Below are positions 10,209-20,266 of a stretch of DNA of 64,000 nt, in pieces. The stretch lies in NCBI GenBank assembly GCA_044228285.1, contig JBGAVD010000003.1, positions 1 to 64,000 of the forward strand. The letters are read 5' to 3'. The notes below the pieces were generated by a model that was given only the letters and a program-made list of their open reading frames with translations, did not search any database and was not told the origin of the DNA. Source of the DNA: JBBATK01 sp044228285 (GTDB lineage Bacteria > Bacteroidota > Ignavibacteria > Kapaibacteriales > NICIL-2). The stretch's first letter is position 1. The number at the start of each line of letters is the position of its first letter. Made by a program: the position numbers and the translations under genes.

Positions 10209-10345
10209 CTGGGTAGACCGTACAATGCAAAATAGTAAAAAAGATACAAAGGTCTTAATTAACGCAGGACATATCGTTCTTGGTAACAATCGACCTCATT
10301 CGAGTGGCTCCCTCAAAAGATAGTCTGAAACGCAATGAACCGAGC

Positions 10346-11632
10346 TTAGACAGGCTTGCCCATTGGCGCAGATATTGCCTCTGCCGCAGCAACACCCGAA
10401 GCCCAAGCCCATTGGAAGTTGTATCCACCCAACCAACCAGTCACATCAACAACTTCACCAATGAAATACAGCCCAGGCTGCTTCGAACACTCCATCGTTT
10501 TTGAGGAGAGCTCCCGCGTATCGACACCTCCTGCTGTGACTTCTGCCTTAGCAAATCCTTCTGTTCCTTCAATTCGCAGCTCCCAATGGTGTAAGCGATG
10601 TGCTATGGACTCTAGTTCTTTTGATGTGTACTGTCGCATGGGTTTTGAATCACATTCTAAACTACACCAGGCCTCTGCAAAGCGCTTGGCAAGAACGAAG
10701 GACAGAACCGTCTTCAACTCCATTGCTGAGCGTGCATGCTCCTCCAAATAATGCAGGGCATTGCGCTCTGGCAGTATATCCAGATGAAGGTGAAGACCTT
10801 CTTGCCAGTACGAAGATATCTGTAAGATGGCAGGACCGCTCAACCCCCGATGCGTGAACAGTGCGTGCTCTCGAAAGCTCGTGCCGTTGCAGCTTACGAT
10901 TGTATCAAAGGACAGTCCTGCTAAGCTAGAACAAAAGGCTCGTAATGCTGGAACAACCACCAATGGAACCAGAGCTGGCCTCGGAGCAATAATCTTCAAA
11001 CCAAACTGTTGGGCAATGCGCAAGCCGAAATCACTTGCGCCCATTTTAGGAATGGAGAGTCCGCCTGTCGCAATGACCACTGCTGAAGCACAGAAGCTTA
11101 TGGTCGAAGTGAGCACTTCAAACTTCCGCTCGGTAGGAGTTGTTGGCGCATGCTCTGTTAGCTCAGAAGATGGAGCGGTCTCAGTATCAACATTGGCGCT
11201 CGTAGTTTTCTCTAACACGCGAACAGCATGTACAGAAGTTCCAGTGTAGACCTTTACATGAAACCTCGCCAGCTCTGAAGCAAAGAGCTGTACGATGTCG
11301 TCGGCTGAATCATCACAAAACAACTGTCCTAGCTTTTTCTCGTGAAATGCGATTCCGTTTTCTTGGATCCAGTCAATGAACTGCTTTGGTTTGTAGCGCG
11401 CTAGGGCGGAACGACAAAAGTGAGGGTTCTGTGAAAGGTAATTCTCTGGAGAAACCGTGGTGTTTGTGAAGTTACATCTACCTCCACCTGAGATGCGAAT
11501 CTTCTTACCAATTGCTTCAGCATGCTCGAGAACTACTACTTTCAAGCCATGCTGAGCACAATGAAGCGCACACATAAGCCCAGCAGCACCTGCCCCAATC
11601 ACAACCACATCTATTTTCGTGCTCACAGCCAT
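10346..11632 (-). CDS. HI0933/YhiN-family FAD-dependent oxidoreductase
   Basis: 428 residues, the usual length of the family. The N-terminus has a dinucleotide-binding Rossmann motif (VVIGAGAAGLMCA, residues ~10-22). It is followed by the family signature GKKIRISGGGRCNFTN (~42-57), where the flavin lies. A second Gly-rich stretch near residue 190 (VIATGGLSIPKMG) and the C-terminal 'LYFIGEVVDVTGWLGGYNFQWAWASG' block complete the HI0933 pattern. The family includes BaiN-like proteins, but substrates are mostly unknown, so I give no symbol. It is transcribed leftward toward tnaA with a 174-base gap, which may make it a separate unit. It is divergent from the small membrane-protein gene at 11876. 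Confidence 0.88.
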   Translation of the reverse strand: MAVSTKIDVVVIGAGAAGLMCALHCAQHGLKVVVLEHAEAIGKKIRISGGGRCNFTNTTVSPENYLSQNPHFCRSALARYKPKQFIDWIQENGIAFHEKKLGQLFCDDSADDIVQLFASELARFHVKVYTGTSVHAVRVLEKTTSANVDTETAPSSELTEHAPTTPTERKFEVLTSTISFCASAVVIATGGLSIPKMGASDFGLRIAQQFGLKIIAPRPALVPLVVVPALRAFCSSLAGLSFDTIVSCNGTSFREHALFTHRGLSGPAILQISSYWQEGLHLHLDILPERNALHYLEEHARSAMELKTVLSFVLAKRFAEAWCSLECDSKPMRQYTSKELESIAHRLHHWELRIEGTEGFAKAEVTAGGVDTRELSSKTMECSKQPGLYFIGEVVDVTGWLGGYNFQWAWASGVAAAEAISAPMGKPV

Positions 11633-11875
11633 AGTGCACCCCTAACGAAATAAATGATCATATGAGATGAACCTTTTACCAAAAACGAGCGTAGTGGAGT
11701 ATAACGCTGAATTTTCACGGTTCTTGACCAGCGGACATCTCTGGAGCCCGTTTTTCTTCGTTAACAGAAATCTAGCAAAGTGCCAAATTATATTTTGGAC
11801 ATAAATCTCTTAATAACTATTTTATGACAAAGGGTCTTAGCACTCCCTGTCATTCACTACCGCGGAGCATATCGT

Positions 11876-12247
11876 ATGAAAGTTCTGTCGATATCACCAC
11901 TCGGCGCTATCGCCCGTGGTCTCACTATACTGTTCATGGTGTTTACTGCTACGTTCGCCCTCGACAGTATCAACGAAACTCGTTCCCTCACGGAGATGAT
12001 GCCTGATTTCTTCATGCATCTCCTGCCAACGATAGTCATCCTTGCCATCTTCCTTCTCAGCTTTCGCTGGGAATGGGTCGCAACCATTGGCTTTTGCGGG
12101 CTCGCAATTGTTTATGGGGCAGTGAGTTACAAGCATCCAGACTGGGTTCTCGTTATCGCTGCACCATTGTTCGTGCTTGGAATTCTCTACTTTATTGCCT
12201 GGAGACAAAGAAAAAACTCAGTAAAACCCATTCATCCACAAATTTAA
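11876..12247 (+). CDS. Small membrane protein, DUF7670-like
   Basis: 123 residues with four likely transmembrane helices: about residues 10-30, 48-65, 70-87 and 92-108. A short basic C-terminal tail (RQRKNSVKPIHPQI) follows. Its order of helices with the MMPDFFMHLLPT segment resembles small DUF7670-type membrane proteins. That assignment is from memory of the pattern and no function is known. The start at 11876 gives the first helix directly. Upstream are 243 bases shared with the divergent flavoprotein gene. A hairpin terminator lies about 200 bases downstream. Confidence 0.7.
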   Translation: MKVLSISPLGAIARGLTILFMVFTATFALDSINETRSLTEMMPDFFMHLLPTIVILAIFLLSFRWEWVATIGFCGLAIVYGAVSYKHPDWVLVIAAPLFVLGILYFIAWRQRKNSVKPIHPQI

Positions 12248-12597
12248 TTTGGATAATATGGTCTTATTAGTTAGTTTTGAACCGAGTCGTGTACCAAACT
12301 TCTTGGGAGTCTATTCCAAATTGCCGTTCTATCCTTCGTTGTTTTCAAAGTCGCGGTCCACTGGACTTCAGGCGTACGTGCTCAGACAAACAAGAAGTCG
12401 ACTCACCACCACTCAATAGCCTGCGCCATAGCGACATGATGAAAGAGCAGCTCTGCTAAAAGCAGGGCTGCTCTTCTCTTTTATAGCAATCGAGTTGCCG
12501 AAGTATAGAATTGGTAGCTTCACCACCTACCGATCCTTCAATGTGCTCATTTCCTAGGCGTAGAAACTGTACTACTCACAGTACACGTATCCAGTAC
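12248..12597. other. Intergenic space between converging genes
   Basis: 350 bases between the membrane-protein gene and trmB. It contains the terminator at 12443-12484 and no credible coding frame. The first 195 bases show no structure I can interpret. Confidence 0.6.
12443..12484 (+). terminator. Hairpin terminator between converging genes
   Basis: A 15-bp stem (12443-12457 with 12461-12475, one G-T pair) has an AAA loop and is followed by TCTCTTTTAT. It is best read for the rightward transcript from 11876. The stem could also stop the leftward trmB transcript, although the T-run on that side is short. Confidence 0.75.
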
Positions 12598-13278
12598 CTA
12601 GGCCTGCACCGTACGAGTACAAATACGCCGAACGTAGGGAATATTAAGTCGCTGACTAAGTAGCTCATGGTCAGTCTGAACTCCCAACCACTCATCATCA
12701 TTCTCTATGGACTGGACCGCCCACGATCCGTGTTCGAGCAACACTTCGTGTTGATACACATCCACTTCCGGAACATCCGTCATGAGATACAAACGTCCCC
12801 CTGGCTGAAGAACACGTACTATCTGATCAAGAAGTCCAGTTGTAAACGCGCGACGTTTGAAATGACGCTTTTTAAACCAGGGATCCGGGAAGAAGTAGAA
12901 CACTGATTGAACACTATTCGCTTCAAGAAACTGGAGGCCATTTGCTACACTGTACCAAAGGGCACTTACGTTCGGCAACTTCTCTCCACGTATCACCTCG
13001 TTCAACCATGCGGTTGTTTGCATACGCGTCTCGATTCCCAAGACGTTGATCTCAGGATGACGTTCAGCGTAGTTCAAGAGAAAGTTTCCCCATCCGCAGC
13101 CAATATCTACTGCCTGTGGCGCTTGAGCATTAGCATAGTGTTCAGACCAGTCGACTGATTCCACCAATGGAGGATAGTTCATCGGCACAACATGCAACTG
13201 ATCCAATGGCAGATAAAACTGCGGGTTGGTATGATGTCGCGTGCGCGGCTGCGGATAACGGTGAAAATCTATCTCCAT
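12598..13278 (-). CDS. trmB: tRNA (guanine-N7-)-methyltransferase
   Basis: 226 residues. It uses S-adenosylmethionine to make m7G46 in the variable loop of tRNAs. The SAM-binding motif VDIGCGWGNF is at residues 57-66. The family hallmark FPDPWFKKRHFKRR at 130-143 holds the catalytic Asp and tRNA-binding basic residues. The C-terminal part keeps LYLMTDVPEV and the EWLGVQTDHE stretch. The length is normal. The gene follows guaB by 48 bases on the same strand, so the two are probably co-transcribed. Confidence 0.93.
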   Translation of the reverse strand: MEIDFHRYPQPRTRHHTNPQFYLPLDQLHVVPMNYPPLVESVDWSEHYANAQAPQAVDIGCGWGNFLLNYAERHPEINVLGIETRMQTTAWLNEVIRGEKLPNVSALWYSVANGLQFLEANSVQSVFYFFPDPWFKKRHFKRRAFTTGLLDQIVRVLQPGGRLYLMTDVPEVDVYQHEVLLEHGSWAVQSIENDDEWLGVQTDHELLSQRLNIPYVRRICTRTVQA

Positions 13279-13326
13279 CTCAGAGTCTCATCTTTCGATC
13301 TTCTGTGTGCCTCGAATTCAAACTCA

Positions 13327-14790
13327 TCACACAAAGTAATTCGGTGACTCTTTGGTAATGATCACATTGTGAGGATGCGATTCCTTCAAGCCTGCATTTG
13401 TAATGCGCACAAACTGTGCTTCGCTCTTCATAGCTGCAATGTTTGCGCACCCGCAATATCCCATTGCAGCACGCAAACCACCAGACATCTGATAAATGGT
13501 TGTACTCACATCTCCCTTGAACGGCACCCTGCCTTCAATGCCTTCAGGAACGAGCTTCGAAATCTCATCTTCAACATCTTGGAAGTACCGGTCTGCTGAT
13601 CCCGACATCATAGCGCCTTGTGAACCCATTCCACGATAGATCTTGAAGGCACGTCCTTCGAGTTGAACTTTCTCCCCTGGTGACTCTTCATGTCCAGCAA
13701 ACATTCCGCCCATCATTACGCAATCTGCTCCAGCTGCAATCGACTTTGCGATATCGCCGGTTTGCTTGATGCCTCCATCAGCAATAACGGATACGCCATG
13801 CTTAGCTGCAACTTCAGCTACATGAATAATCGCAGACAACTGAGGAACGCCAACACCGGCTATGATACGAGTAGTACAAATGGAACCTGGGCCAATTCCA
13901 ACCTTCACTCCGTCAGCACCTGCATCAATAAGGGCAAGCGCAGCTTCTGCTGTTGCGATGTTTCCTCCAATGACTTGCAAACCAGGATAGGTTGATTTTA
14001 CTTTACGAACCATATCGATAACACCACGAGAGTGTCCGTGCGCAGTATCGACGATCACTACATCAACAGCAGCTGCATGCAAAGCAGCAACGCGCTCCAT
14101 CGTATCGCCACTAATTCCGAGGGCAGCGCCAACACGCAAACGACCTTGCTCATCCTTGCTCGATACTGGGTAGCGCTTCTTCTTCTGAATGTCTTTAAAC
14201 GTGATTAAGCCACGCAAGATGTTATCTGCATCCACAACTGGTAACTTTTCAATACGGTGACGCTGAAGAATACTCTCGGCATCTTCCAAGGTCGTTCCGA
14301 GTGGTGCGGTGATCAAGTTCTCTCGCGTCATGATGGTACTGACTAACTCGCGAGGATCGTTTACAAAACGTAAATCACGATTGGTGAGTATACCAATGAG
14401 TCTTTGCTCTTCATCGATGACGGGAATTCCTGCGATGCGATACTTGCTCATAAGAGCACGCGCATCGTGTATGGTCTGTCCAGCAGTAAGCGTAATAGGA
14501 TTGCGAATCATTCCGCTCTCGCTACGCTTTACTCGATCAACTTCCTCTGCCTGTCGTGCAATGCTAAGGTTCTTGTGAATGATTCCAATACCACCTTCAC
14601 GTGCGAGGGCAATCGCCATTTGCGATTCCGTCACGGTGTCCATCGCGGCGCTAACAATGGGGATGTTTAACTCAATGTCTCGGGATATCTTACTCTTTAG
14701 GGAAACTTCGCGAGGCAATACTTCGGAATAGCGCGGCACCAGAAGTACATCGTCAAATGTAAATCCGTCGTAAAGAATCTTAGGATTCAT
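13327..14790 (-). CDS. guaB: IMP dehydrogenase
   Basis: 487 residues, full length. It oxidises IMP to XMP with NAD+, the committed step of GMP synthesis. The N-terminus TFDDVLLVPRYSEVLP is typical. A pair of CBS domains (about residues 95-205) is inserted in the barrel. The catalytic cysteine is C305 in GPGSICTTR. The mobile flap and 'YRGMGSQGAM' region follow, then the C-terminal 'YQMSGGLRAAMGY'. The start at 14790 matches the family. It is the first gene of a probable guaB-trmB unit. Confidence 0.97.
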   Translation of the reverse strand: MNPKILYDGFTFDDVLLVPRYSEVLPREVSLKSKISRDIELNIPIVSAAMDTVTESQMAIALAREGGIGIIHKNLSIARQAEEVDRVKRSESGMIRNPITLTAGQTIHDARALMSKYRIAGIPVIDEEQRLIGILTNRDLRFVNDPRELVSTIMTRENLITAPLGTTLEDAESILQRHRIEKLPVVDADNILRGLITFKDIQKKKRYPVSSKDEQGRLRVGAALGISGDTMERVAALHAAAVDVVIVDTAHGHSRGVIDMVRKVKSTYPGLQVIGGNIATAEAALALIDAGADGVKVGIGPGSICTTRIIAGVGVPQLSAIIHVAEVAAKHGVSVIADGGIKQTGDIAKSIAAGADCVMMGGMFAGHEESPGEKVQLEGRAFKIYRGMGSQGAMMSGSADRYFQDVEDEISKLVPEGIEGRVPFKGDVSTTIYQMSGGLRAAMGYCGCANIAAMKSEAQFVRITNAGLKESHPHNVIITKESPNYFV

Positions 14791-15331
14791 GGGTGAAGGG
14801 TCGGGTTGGTGCGGAAAATCTTTTGCAAAAATACCATGCTAGCGACAAAGGACAGCGCCGAAGCCAAAATTCTACAGATTTTGAGCTTTTTCCCCTTTCA
14901 CTTAGTCATAAACGCACGCGTGTTCCCTCCATCACGTCAGCTTCGCTATCTCCAGAGAACCGTGAAAGTCTTCAAGAGACGCTTCATTCTCTCGCAGCCT
15001 TCGGCTGCACAAGTCCAACGATTTCCAAACCACCAGCAAACTCCAACGTCCTCGAGAATGAGGTGGGATTCTTGTCATCATCGAATCTAGAATAGTCGGC
15101 AGAGAAACAGCACAATACGTTGATGATACAAATACAACTCAGTATGCAATGAAGCCTTGACTCGGAATGTTCTCGTCATCGTACGCGAAATACCTTCAAA
15201 GATGACAAGCCTCGAGCTGTGCAGCCGCAGGCTGCGCGTGTAAGAAAAAGACTCTTGAATAGTAGCAACACATCTTGATACTGGATGATGGCAAGGTACA
15301 ACAGCGCACATGAGTTCATCAGCACCTTAGA
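14791..15331. other. Intergenic region with two small palindromes
   Basis: 540 bases between guaB (leader side) and the end of the vWA gene. There is no credible gene. Two short palindromes occur: GCAGCC-TTC-GGCTGC at 14994-15008 and GCAGCC-GCA-GGCTGC at 15221-15235. They have the same arms, different three-base loops and lie 227 bases apart. Neither has a T-run. The second lies about 100 bases past the vWA stop and might still help end that transcript. The guaB promoter must lie in the left part. Confidence 0.55.
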
Positions 15332-18300
15332 CTATTGAATCTGGAGTAGAGTGCTACGCCGCTCAGAGGGTGTTTGAAGAACAAGTAGGTAGAGTCCACT
15401 TGAAAGTTTCGGTGTTTGCAGATGTAAATGCTGATCACCACGTTGTAGAGTGCTGTGAAAAACTGTGCTTTGTTTTCTGCCCAACAGGTCGAACAACTCG
15501 AGCTGCGTGACACCACTCTCTGCCAGACTCAGATGAACATCTAGGTCCTGCTCGTTCTGTTGAACGCGCATAGAGGTGACAGCTGTGGCAGTCAACAACC
15601 GAGCTTCGCCACCTGCCATACACACATTTGCAATGGGGATGTGTACCTGAGCTCCGCCAAAACGCAAGCCACATGCGCCAGACAGCAGCAAAGAGTCGAC
15701 TTGCAGATCAATGTGATCACTATCACCGAGGAGAGGAAGCACAAGCACTCGCAGCAAAGAATCTCCACTCCGCCGTGTACTCAACCACGCGGTATGTCGA
15801 TCCCCTTCAACTCGTGTTTGCACATTCGGTTCTATCAAGATTAATGTTGAAGATCGATACGAGAGTTTTAGTTCGCAGCTATCGCCCAGACTTAAGAGTT
15901 GAGTTGGTTGGGCATTGAGTCGAAGTACGAACTCAGAGCTTTGTCCCAGAGATACAGTTGAATCACTCTGACCGAAACTCGTGTCGAGTTGAATAAGAGG
16001 TCGCACTTCAGGTGAAGTAGAATCAGCTCCGCACAACACTCTTCCAAACAGAGAAAGATGCAACTGTTGAGCAGCGGTGCTGTTACTATTCTTGAGTTGT
16101 ACTTGAGCTCGCAGACTACTACTTGTTGCGCCAATCGTTTGGGCATTGAACCGTAGTGTTACTGCCAGTTGAGACTTGGGAGCAATGAGCGTATCAGCGC
16201 CAGAGAGCAACAGAAACTGCGTGCGATCAGGACCAAAGATGGAGAGTCCGTTGACAAGTACCGTATCCTGCGTCGTATTGAGAAGAACGATTTGCACTAC
16301 GCTATCACGCTTCGTTCCTTGCACATGAGCACCGAAGTCTATCACTCCGGATGCCAGTTGCAGCGCTGGTTGCACAGCCTCACCATTTAGGGTCAGAGTC
16401 ATAAGACTATCGTTGAGTGTATACTCAACTCTAGCGCTGTACACACCAACCTTCTTTGGCTGAAAGCGAAACTCCATGGGGAAACAAAAGGAGCTGCTGT
16501 CATATCTGCTAAGAGGCACCGCACTGACAAGAGTAAAGCAGCTATCAACATCATTCACAATACGCAGGTTCTTTGCGGTCCAGAGCGACGCGAGTTGCTT
16601 TGGATCGATGCATACAAGTTGCTGCAATACTGAATCGCTGCTCGCACCAACAAATCGCTTCCCAAAGTCGAGTACATTTGTCGTATTGAGCGTGGGCATG
16701 ACGATACTGAAGCTTGAATCACTTTTATCGCTTTGTAATACTGGTGTTGAACGCCGCCACATGAGGAGGCTACCATCGTAGTAACTTGCGACAATCATTG
16801 AAGAGTATGGGTCCCAACACAATCCAAGCAATGAAGCACGTAGGGTATCCAACTGAGAGACTACACTTTTGGATGCCACATCCCAGAGGACTATGCGACC
16901 AGAGTTGTAACCAAGCGCAATAGTCTTGCCATCAGGCGACCACGCAGTTTGCGTAATCGCATCGCTCTGCACGGGATAGAAACTGTTCTGTACTTGACCA
17001 GAAGCAAGCAGCATTTCGCCATTCAATGCACCTCCCACGAGCAAGGTGGAGGTTGGTGATGCAGAAGCGCTCCACATTTGGTCCTTTGCCTGAAACGACT
17101 CCTTCCCTGCTTGCATACTAAGCAACTGAAGCGCAGAGTTTTGGTCTTGAATTCTTGCAGTAGAGAGCGTCATCTTTCGATCTTCCGAAGCGCATACAAA
17201 GGAAAGTGATGAGGGGTCAAGATGTGCATTGTATCGAACGGAGCGAACGGATCGAATAGTTGTGCTGTGTGTAGTTGCAAGATTCAAGTATTCTTGATTG
17301 GGATTCGCAGCTGCTTCGACCGACCAGATAACGACGCGAGCAAGGTTGGTGGAAAGAAGTAAGTACTTTCCATCGCTCGTGAAGTCGCAAGAGCGAAACA
17401 TCTGATTCGAAAGTGAATTGGATGGGAGCCGCCGCAGACTCTGCATCGTGATAGTAGAAAAGTACGCAGCGCCTGTTGTCCCTGCGATAGCAATGATATT
17501 TGGGTCACTACTCCAAGCAACGGAAGGTAGCGTACCAATAAGAGAAGATAGGTTGATGCTGGCACCATATGGCGAACCATTGGTGGCATCCCAAAAACGC
17601 AAAGCATTGTCGGCTCCACTGCTTACGAAGAGTGTCGCGTCTGGAGAGAATGCAACACTCAGCGCACTAGCCACGTGAGCATTGCGAATGATGACGACTG
17701 AGTCTTCCCTGCGCAGGTCTTGCAATTGTAGAGCACGAACTCGACAGAGACTTGAGTTTGTAAATGGTAAACGCCATGCGTACTCGAAATTCGATGCCGT
17801 ATCGGTAATGAAGTTCCAGCTTTGTCCATCATCGAGCGAGTACTCCAATCGCACGCGATCATCAGGAAGTAGTCCCTTCCAACGAATATGTTGAAGAGAG
17901 CCTGCTAGATAGCGCTCAGAGCCATTTGGACTCAGAAGGGTCATGTGCTCCGTACTCCCTCGAAAACGACGATATCCGCATCTTCCAAAAACAGCTGCTG
18001 GACTACAGAAGTTGCCGTAGAATTTTACGGCACAACTGTGCAGAGCGGAGTCAGACACCAAGCAGCGTAGTGTGAAAGTCCTCTTCTCGCCTTTCATGAG
18101 CAACAATGGTGGAGTGAATCCTTCCACGGAGTAAAAAGCGCTCGTACTCACCGCTGAGTCTATACGTGTGCTATCGGCAGTTGCTTCAATGGTGAAAGAC
18201 TTTGTCATGGCCACACCAACCTGTATTGAGTCGAAATGCAAGGACTGTGGTGAGCAGAACAAACCAGGAAGAAGTGATTTGTCGACCGAATAGGAAGCCT

Positions 18301-19195
18301 GTGCTTTTAAACCAGTTGGCTTGTGCAATACTTGTAAGTGTCTTTGGAGTTCACAGCGAAGAGAGCTGCGCCACTGCATGATGCAACTTTTTGTTTGAGT
18401 AGCAACCGCGAAGATATCTTGATACACCGCCACAACCTCACTCTCACTTCGCACAGCGTCGTAGAGCAATGCCCCGGTGCCATCCGCTACTTGATGGAGC
18501 ACCAATGGTGCAACAAGATTCACACAAACGCAAAAGACTTGGGCATCGTATTGCTTCGCCAATGCTAGCACACTGCCCACCGTGCACGTCCCTACGCCAT
18601 CCGTCAGAAAGATGATCACTGGTTTATGTGGGCGACCTGCAATTAAGCGCAAGGCGGACATCGGACTTGTTATCAAGCCCTGATCATAATCGGTTCCGGA
18701 CTGAGGCTGTAGCGCCTGGATAGCCTTGTTGAGGAGCGATTTGTCATTGGTAAAATCCTGATTCAAATAGGGATTGTTATCGAAACTGACAATTGCGCAC
18801 TCAGAGTGCGATGGGAGTAGAGAAACCCATGCATTTGCTGCCGCCTTTGCTATTGACATGTTTGTAGGTAAGCCATAGTTCATTGAGCCACTGACGTCGA
18901 TGACGAGTACTGAACTCAAAGGGACGGAAGGTGGTTTCGGTGGACACTGTACGGAGAGATTCGCAACGGCTTGTCCATTTTCCAACAACTCAAAGTCGCC
19001 CGATTGAAGCGCAGCTTGCTCACCTGTTTTCGAATCAACAACACGAACGCGCGCCTGAATGAGGGGGAAGGCTGTTGTGTCGACAGAGTTAAAAAAGAGT
19101 CGACTTTGCGCGACACTAGTCTCCTGAGAGCACATCAAGAACCCAGGCAAAAGCAGGAAGATTAGGTAGCGAGATGTTATGGATAAAAGATTCAT
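15332..19195 (-). CDS. Secreted vWA / WD40-like / T9SS-sorted surface protein
   Basis: 1,287 residues. A signal peptide covers residues 1-~30. A von Willebrand A domain follows, with the MIDAS motif DVSGSMN at residues 100-106, an FLTDG motif and other metal-site elements. Residues ~320-480 are a beta-sandwich region with an Ig-like SPNGSERYLAGS segment. Residues ~500-830 form a WD40-type propeller (repeats ending in 'LRFWD', 'VVIWS', 'IVLWD', 'LLMWR'). Two ASH/choice-of-anchor-D-like domains with 'LDFGKRFVG' and 'IDFGAHVQG' follow. The last ~75 residues (LELFDLLGRKQ ... SSGLYLLVLQT) are a type A T9SS sorting domain. The protein is therefore expected outside the outer membrane. Ligand and role are unknown; a metal-dependent binding or scaffold function is inferred. 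It diverges from the ECF sigma gene at 19596. Confidence 0.9.
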   Translation of the reverse strand: MNLLSITSRYLIFLLLPGFLMCSQETSVAQSRLFFNSVDTTAFPLIQARVRVVDSKTGEQAALQSGDFELLENGQAVANLSVQCPPKPPSVPLSSVLVIDVSGSMNYGLPTNMSIAKAAANAWVSLLPSHSECAIVSFDNNPYLNQDFTNDKSLLNKAIQALQPQSGTDYDQGLITSPMSALRLIAGRPHKPVIIFLTDGVGTCTVGSVLALAKQYDAQVFCVCVNLVAPLVLHQVADGTGALLYDAVRSESEVVAVYQDIFAVATQTKSCIMQWRSSLRCELQRHLQVLHKPTGLKAQASYSVDKSLLPGLFCSPQSLHFDSIQVGVAMTKSFTIEATADSTRIDSAVSTSAFYSVEGFTPPLLLMKGEKRTFTLRCLVSDSALHSCAVKFYGNFCSPAAVFGRCGYRRFRGSTEHMTLLSPNGSERYLAGSLQHIRWKGLLPDDRVRLEYSLDDGQSWNFITDTASNFEYAWRLPFTNSSLCRVRALQLQDLRREDSVVIIRNAHVASALSVAFSPDATLFVSSGADNALRFWDATNGSPYGASINLSSLIGTLPSVAWSSDPNIIAIAGTTGAAYFSTITMQSLRRLPSNSLSNQMFRSCDFTSDGKYLLLSTNLARVVIWSVEAAANPNQEYLNLATTHSTTIRSVRSVRYNAHLDPSSLSFVCASEDRKMTLSTARIQDQNSALQLLSMQAGKESFQAKDQMWSASASPTSTLLVGGALNGEMLLASGQVQNSFYPVQSDAITQTAWSPDGKTIALGYNSGRIVLWDVASKSVVSQLDTLRASLLGLCWDPYSSMIVASYYDGSLLMWRRSTPVLQSDKSDSSFSIVMPTLNTTNVLDFGKRFVGASSDSVLQQLVCIDPKQLASLWTAKNLRIVNDVDSCFTLVSAVPLSRYDSSSFCFPMEFRFQPKKVGVYSARVEYTLNDSLMTLTLNGEAVQPALQLASGVIDFGAHVQGTKRDSVVQIVLLNTTQDTVLVNGLSIFGPDRTQFLLLSGADTLIAPKSQLAVTLRFNAQTIGATSSSLRAQVQLKNSNSTAAQQLHLSLFGRVLCGADSTSPEVRPLIQLDTSFGQSDSTVSLGQSSEFVLRLNAQPTQLLSLGDSCELKLSYRSSTLILIEPNVQTRVEGDRHTAWLSTRRSGDSLLRVLVLPLLGDSDHIDLQVDSLLLSGACGLRFGGAQVHIPIANVCMAGGEARLLTATAVTSMRVQQNEQDLDVHLSLAESGVTQLELFDLLGRKQSTVFHSTLQRGDQHLHLQTPKLSSGLYLLVLQTPSERRSTLLQIQ

Positions 19196-19595
19196 TATTG
19201 TTGGTTGTGATCGTGAGTCCTCATCCTTCGAGCTCAGATTCTGTCTACTCTCAACTCTGTGCGGCTAGATCAGCCTGCCAGCAGAGCTCCCATGAGTAGC
19301 AGATTCGCAGACAAAGCCATCGGATTGCCAAGCCTTGTCATGACACGATACTGCACAATCTATCATCATTTTGTTCATAAACCATGATGACTGAGTGCTG
19401 TACGTGTCATTCAATTGTAGGCAAGCGCTATGTCTTGATTTGCTTTGCTGGATGCCATTTTCCTAACGCCAGCATCTTTTCTGTGCTTGTTTATAAAATC
19501 CTGGAAAGTTATGTTCATCAAAGGGGATGGTCTTGCACGAGAGAGCTCCGACTTCATAGCTGCAAAACCACTGTTTTGAGTTCACACACGTAGAA
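19196..19595. other. Divergent regulatory region
   Basis: 400 bases between two diverging genes: the vWA protein and the ECF sigma factor. It should carry both promoters. I see no gene and no clear operator. A small inverted repeat, GGCT-5-AGCC, lies near 19261. ECF genes are often self-regulated, so a sigma-specific promoter may be here, but I cannot identify one by eye. Confidence 0.45.
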
Positions 19596-20168
19596 ATGCC
19601 ACATAGATTCTCCTCATACACAGATACCGAACTCAGCGAGTTATTGCGCGCTGAGGCATCGTTGCATGCAGAGATCTTTCAAGAAGTGTATGATCGATAC
19701 TCGCAGCGGGTTTTTAGTTACTCTTTGAGGATCTTATCGCACCGTGATGACGCGGGCGACATCCTTCAAGAGACCTTTATCCGCTTGTATCATGTCATGT
19801 GTCAAACCACAGTTTCCAACATCGGCGCATACTCACTCCGCACCGCACGCAACCTTTGTTTGAATCATATCCGAGACCGTCGAAGTCACGATGTGCTCCG
19901 TGACGACATTCGTACAGAGTCTATGCTGCAGGATTTTGAGCAGAAGGATCTTTTAGCTCTCATCGCAAAAGCGATCACGCGTTTGGATTTAGAACTCCGT
20001 GAAGCTTTCGTGCTGCGCTACTACCAGAATCTGGAGTACAGTGAGATGTCGGAAATCACAGGCGAGAGTCTGAACACGATGCGCAATCGTGTATGGCGCT
20101 CCAAAGAACGATTGAAAGTGTTGTTGGCTCCGTATATCAATGAACTCAATACTCTGATGAAGGACTAG
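19596..20168 (+). CDS. ECF-type RNA polymerase sigma factor
   Basis: 190 residues, normal for an extracytoplasmic-function sigma factor. Region 2 (about residues 25-95) contains YDRYSQRVFSYSLRIL, then DDAGDILQETFIRLY, the core- and -10-binding part. Region 4 (about 125-180) contains ELREAFVLRYYQNLEYSEMSEITGESLNTMRNRVWRSKERL-like sequence, the -35-binding helix-turn-helix. There is no region 3. The next gene on the same strand encodes a membrane protein with an anti-sigma-like start, the usual pairing. Which signal it answers cannot be told. Confidence 0.93.
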   Translation: MPHRFSSYTDTELSELLRAEASLHAEIFQEVYDRYSQRVFSYSLRILSHRDDAGDILQETFIRLYHVMCQTTVSNIGAYSLRTARNLCLNHIRDRRSHDVLRDDIRTESMLQDFEQKDLLALIAKAITRLDLELREAFVLRYYQNLEYSEMSEITGESLNTMRNRVWRSKERLKVLLAPYINELNTLMKD

Positions 20169-20266
20169 AGTTGAGATAGAGCAAAGCAGACGTGGAGTGT
20201 ATTCCATCTGCAAGCGCTCTTTGTCGAACACCCTTTTTCTGCACACGAGATCAAACCCACATTGTC

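Noticed and set aside
10172..10249. 26-residue N-terminal extension of tryptophanase
   Set aside because: The extra residues are unlike the family, contain the leader hairpin region, and the usual N-terminus starts at 10171.
20192..20266. Earlier start for the anti-sigma-like gene
   Set aside because: The 25 extra residues are unlike the helical start of anti-sigma domains, which begins cleanly at 20267.
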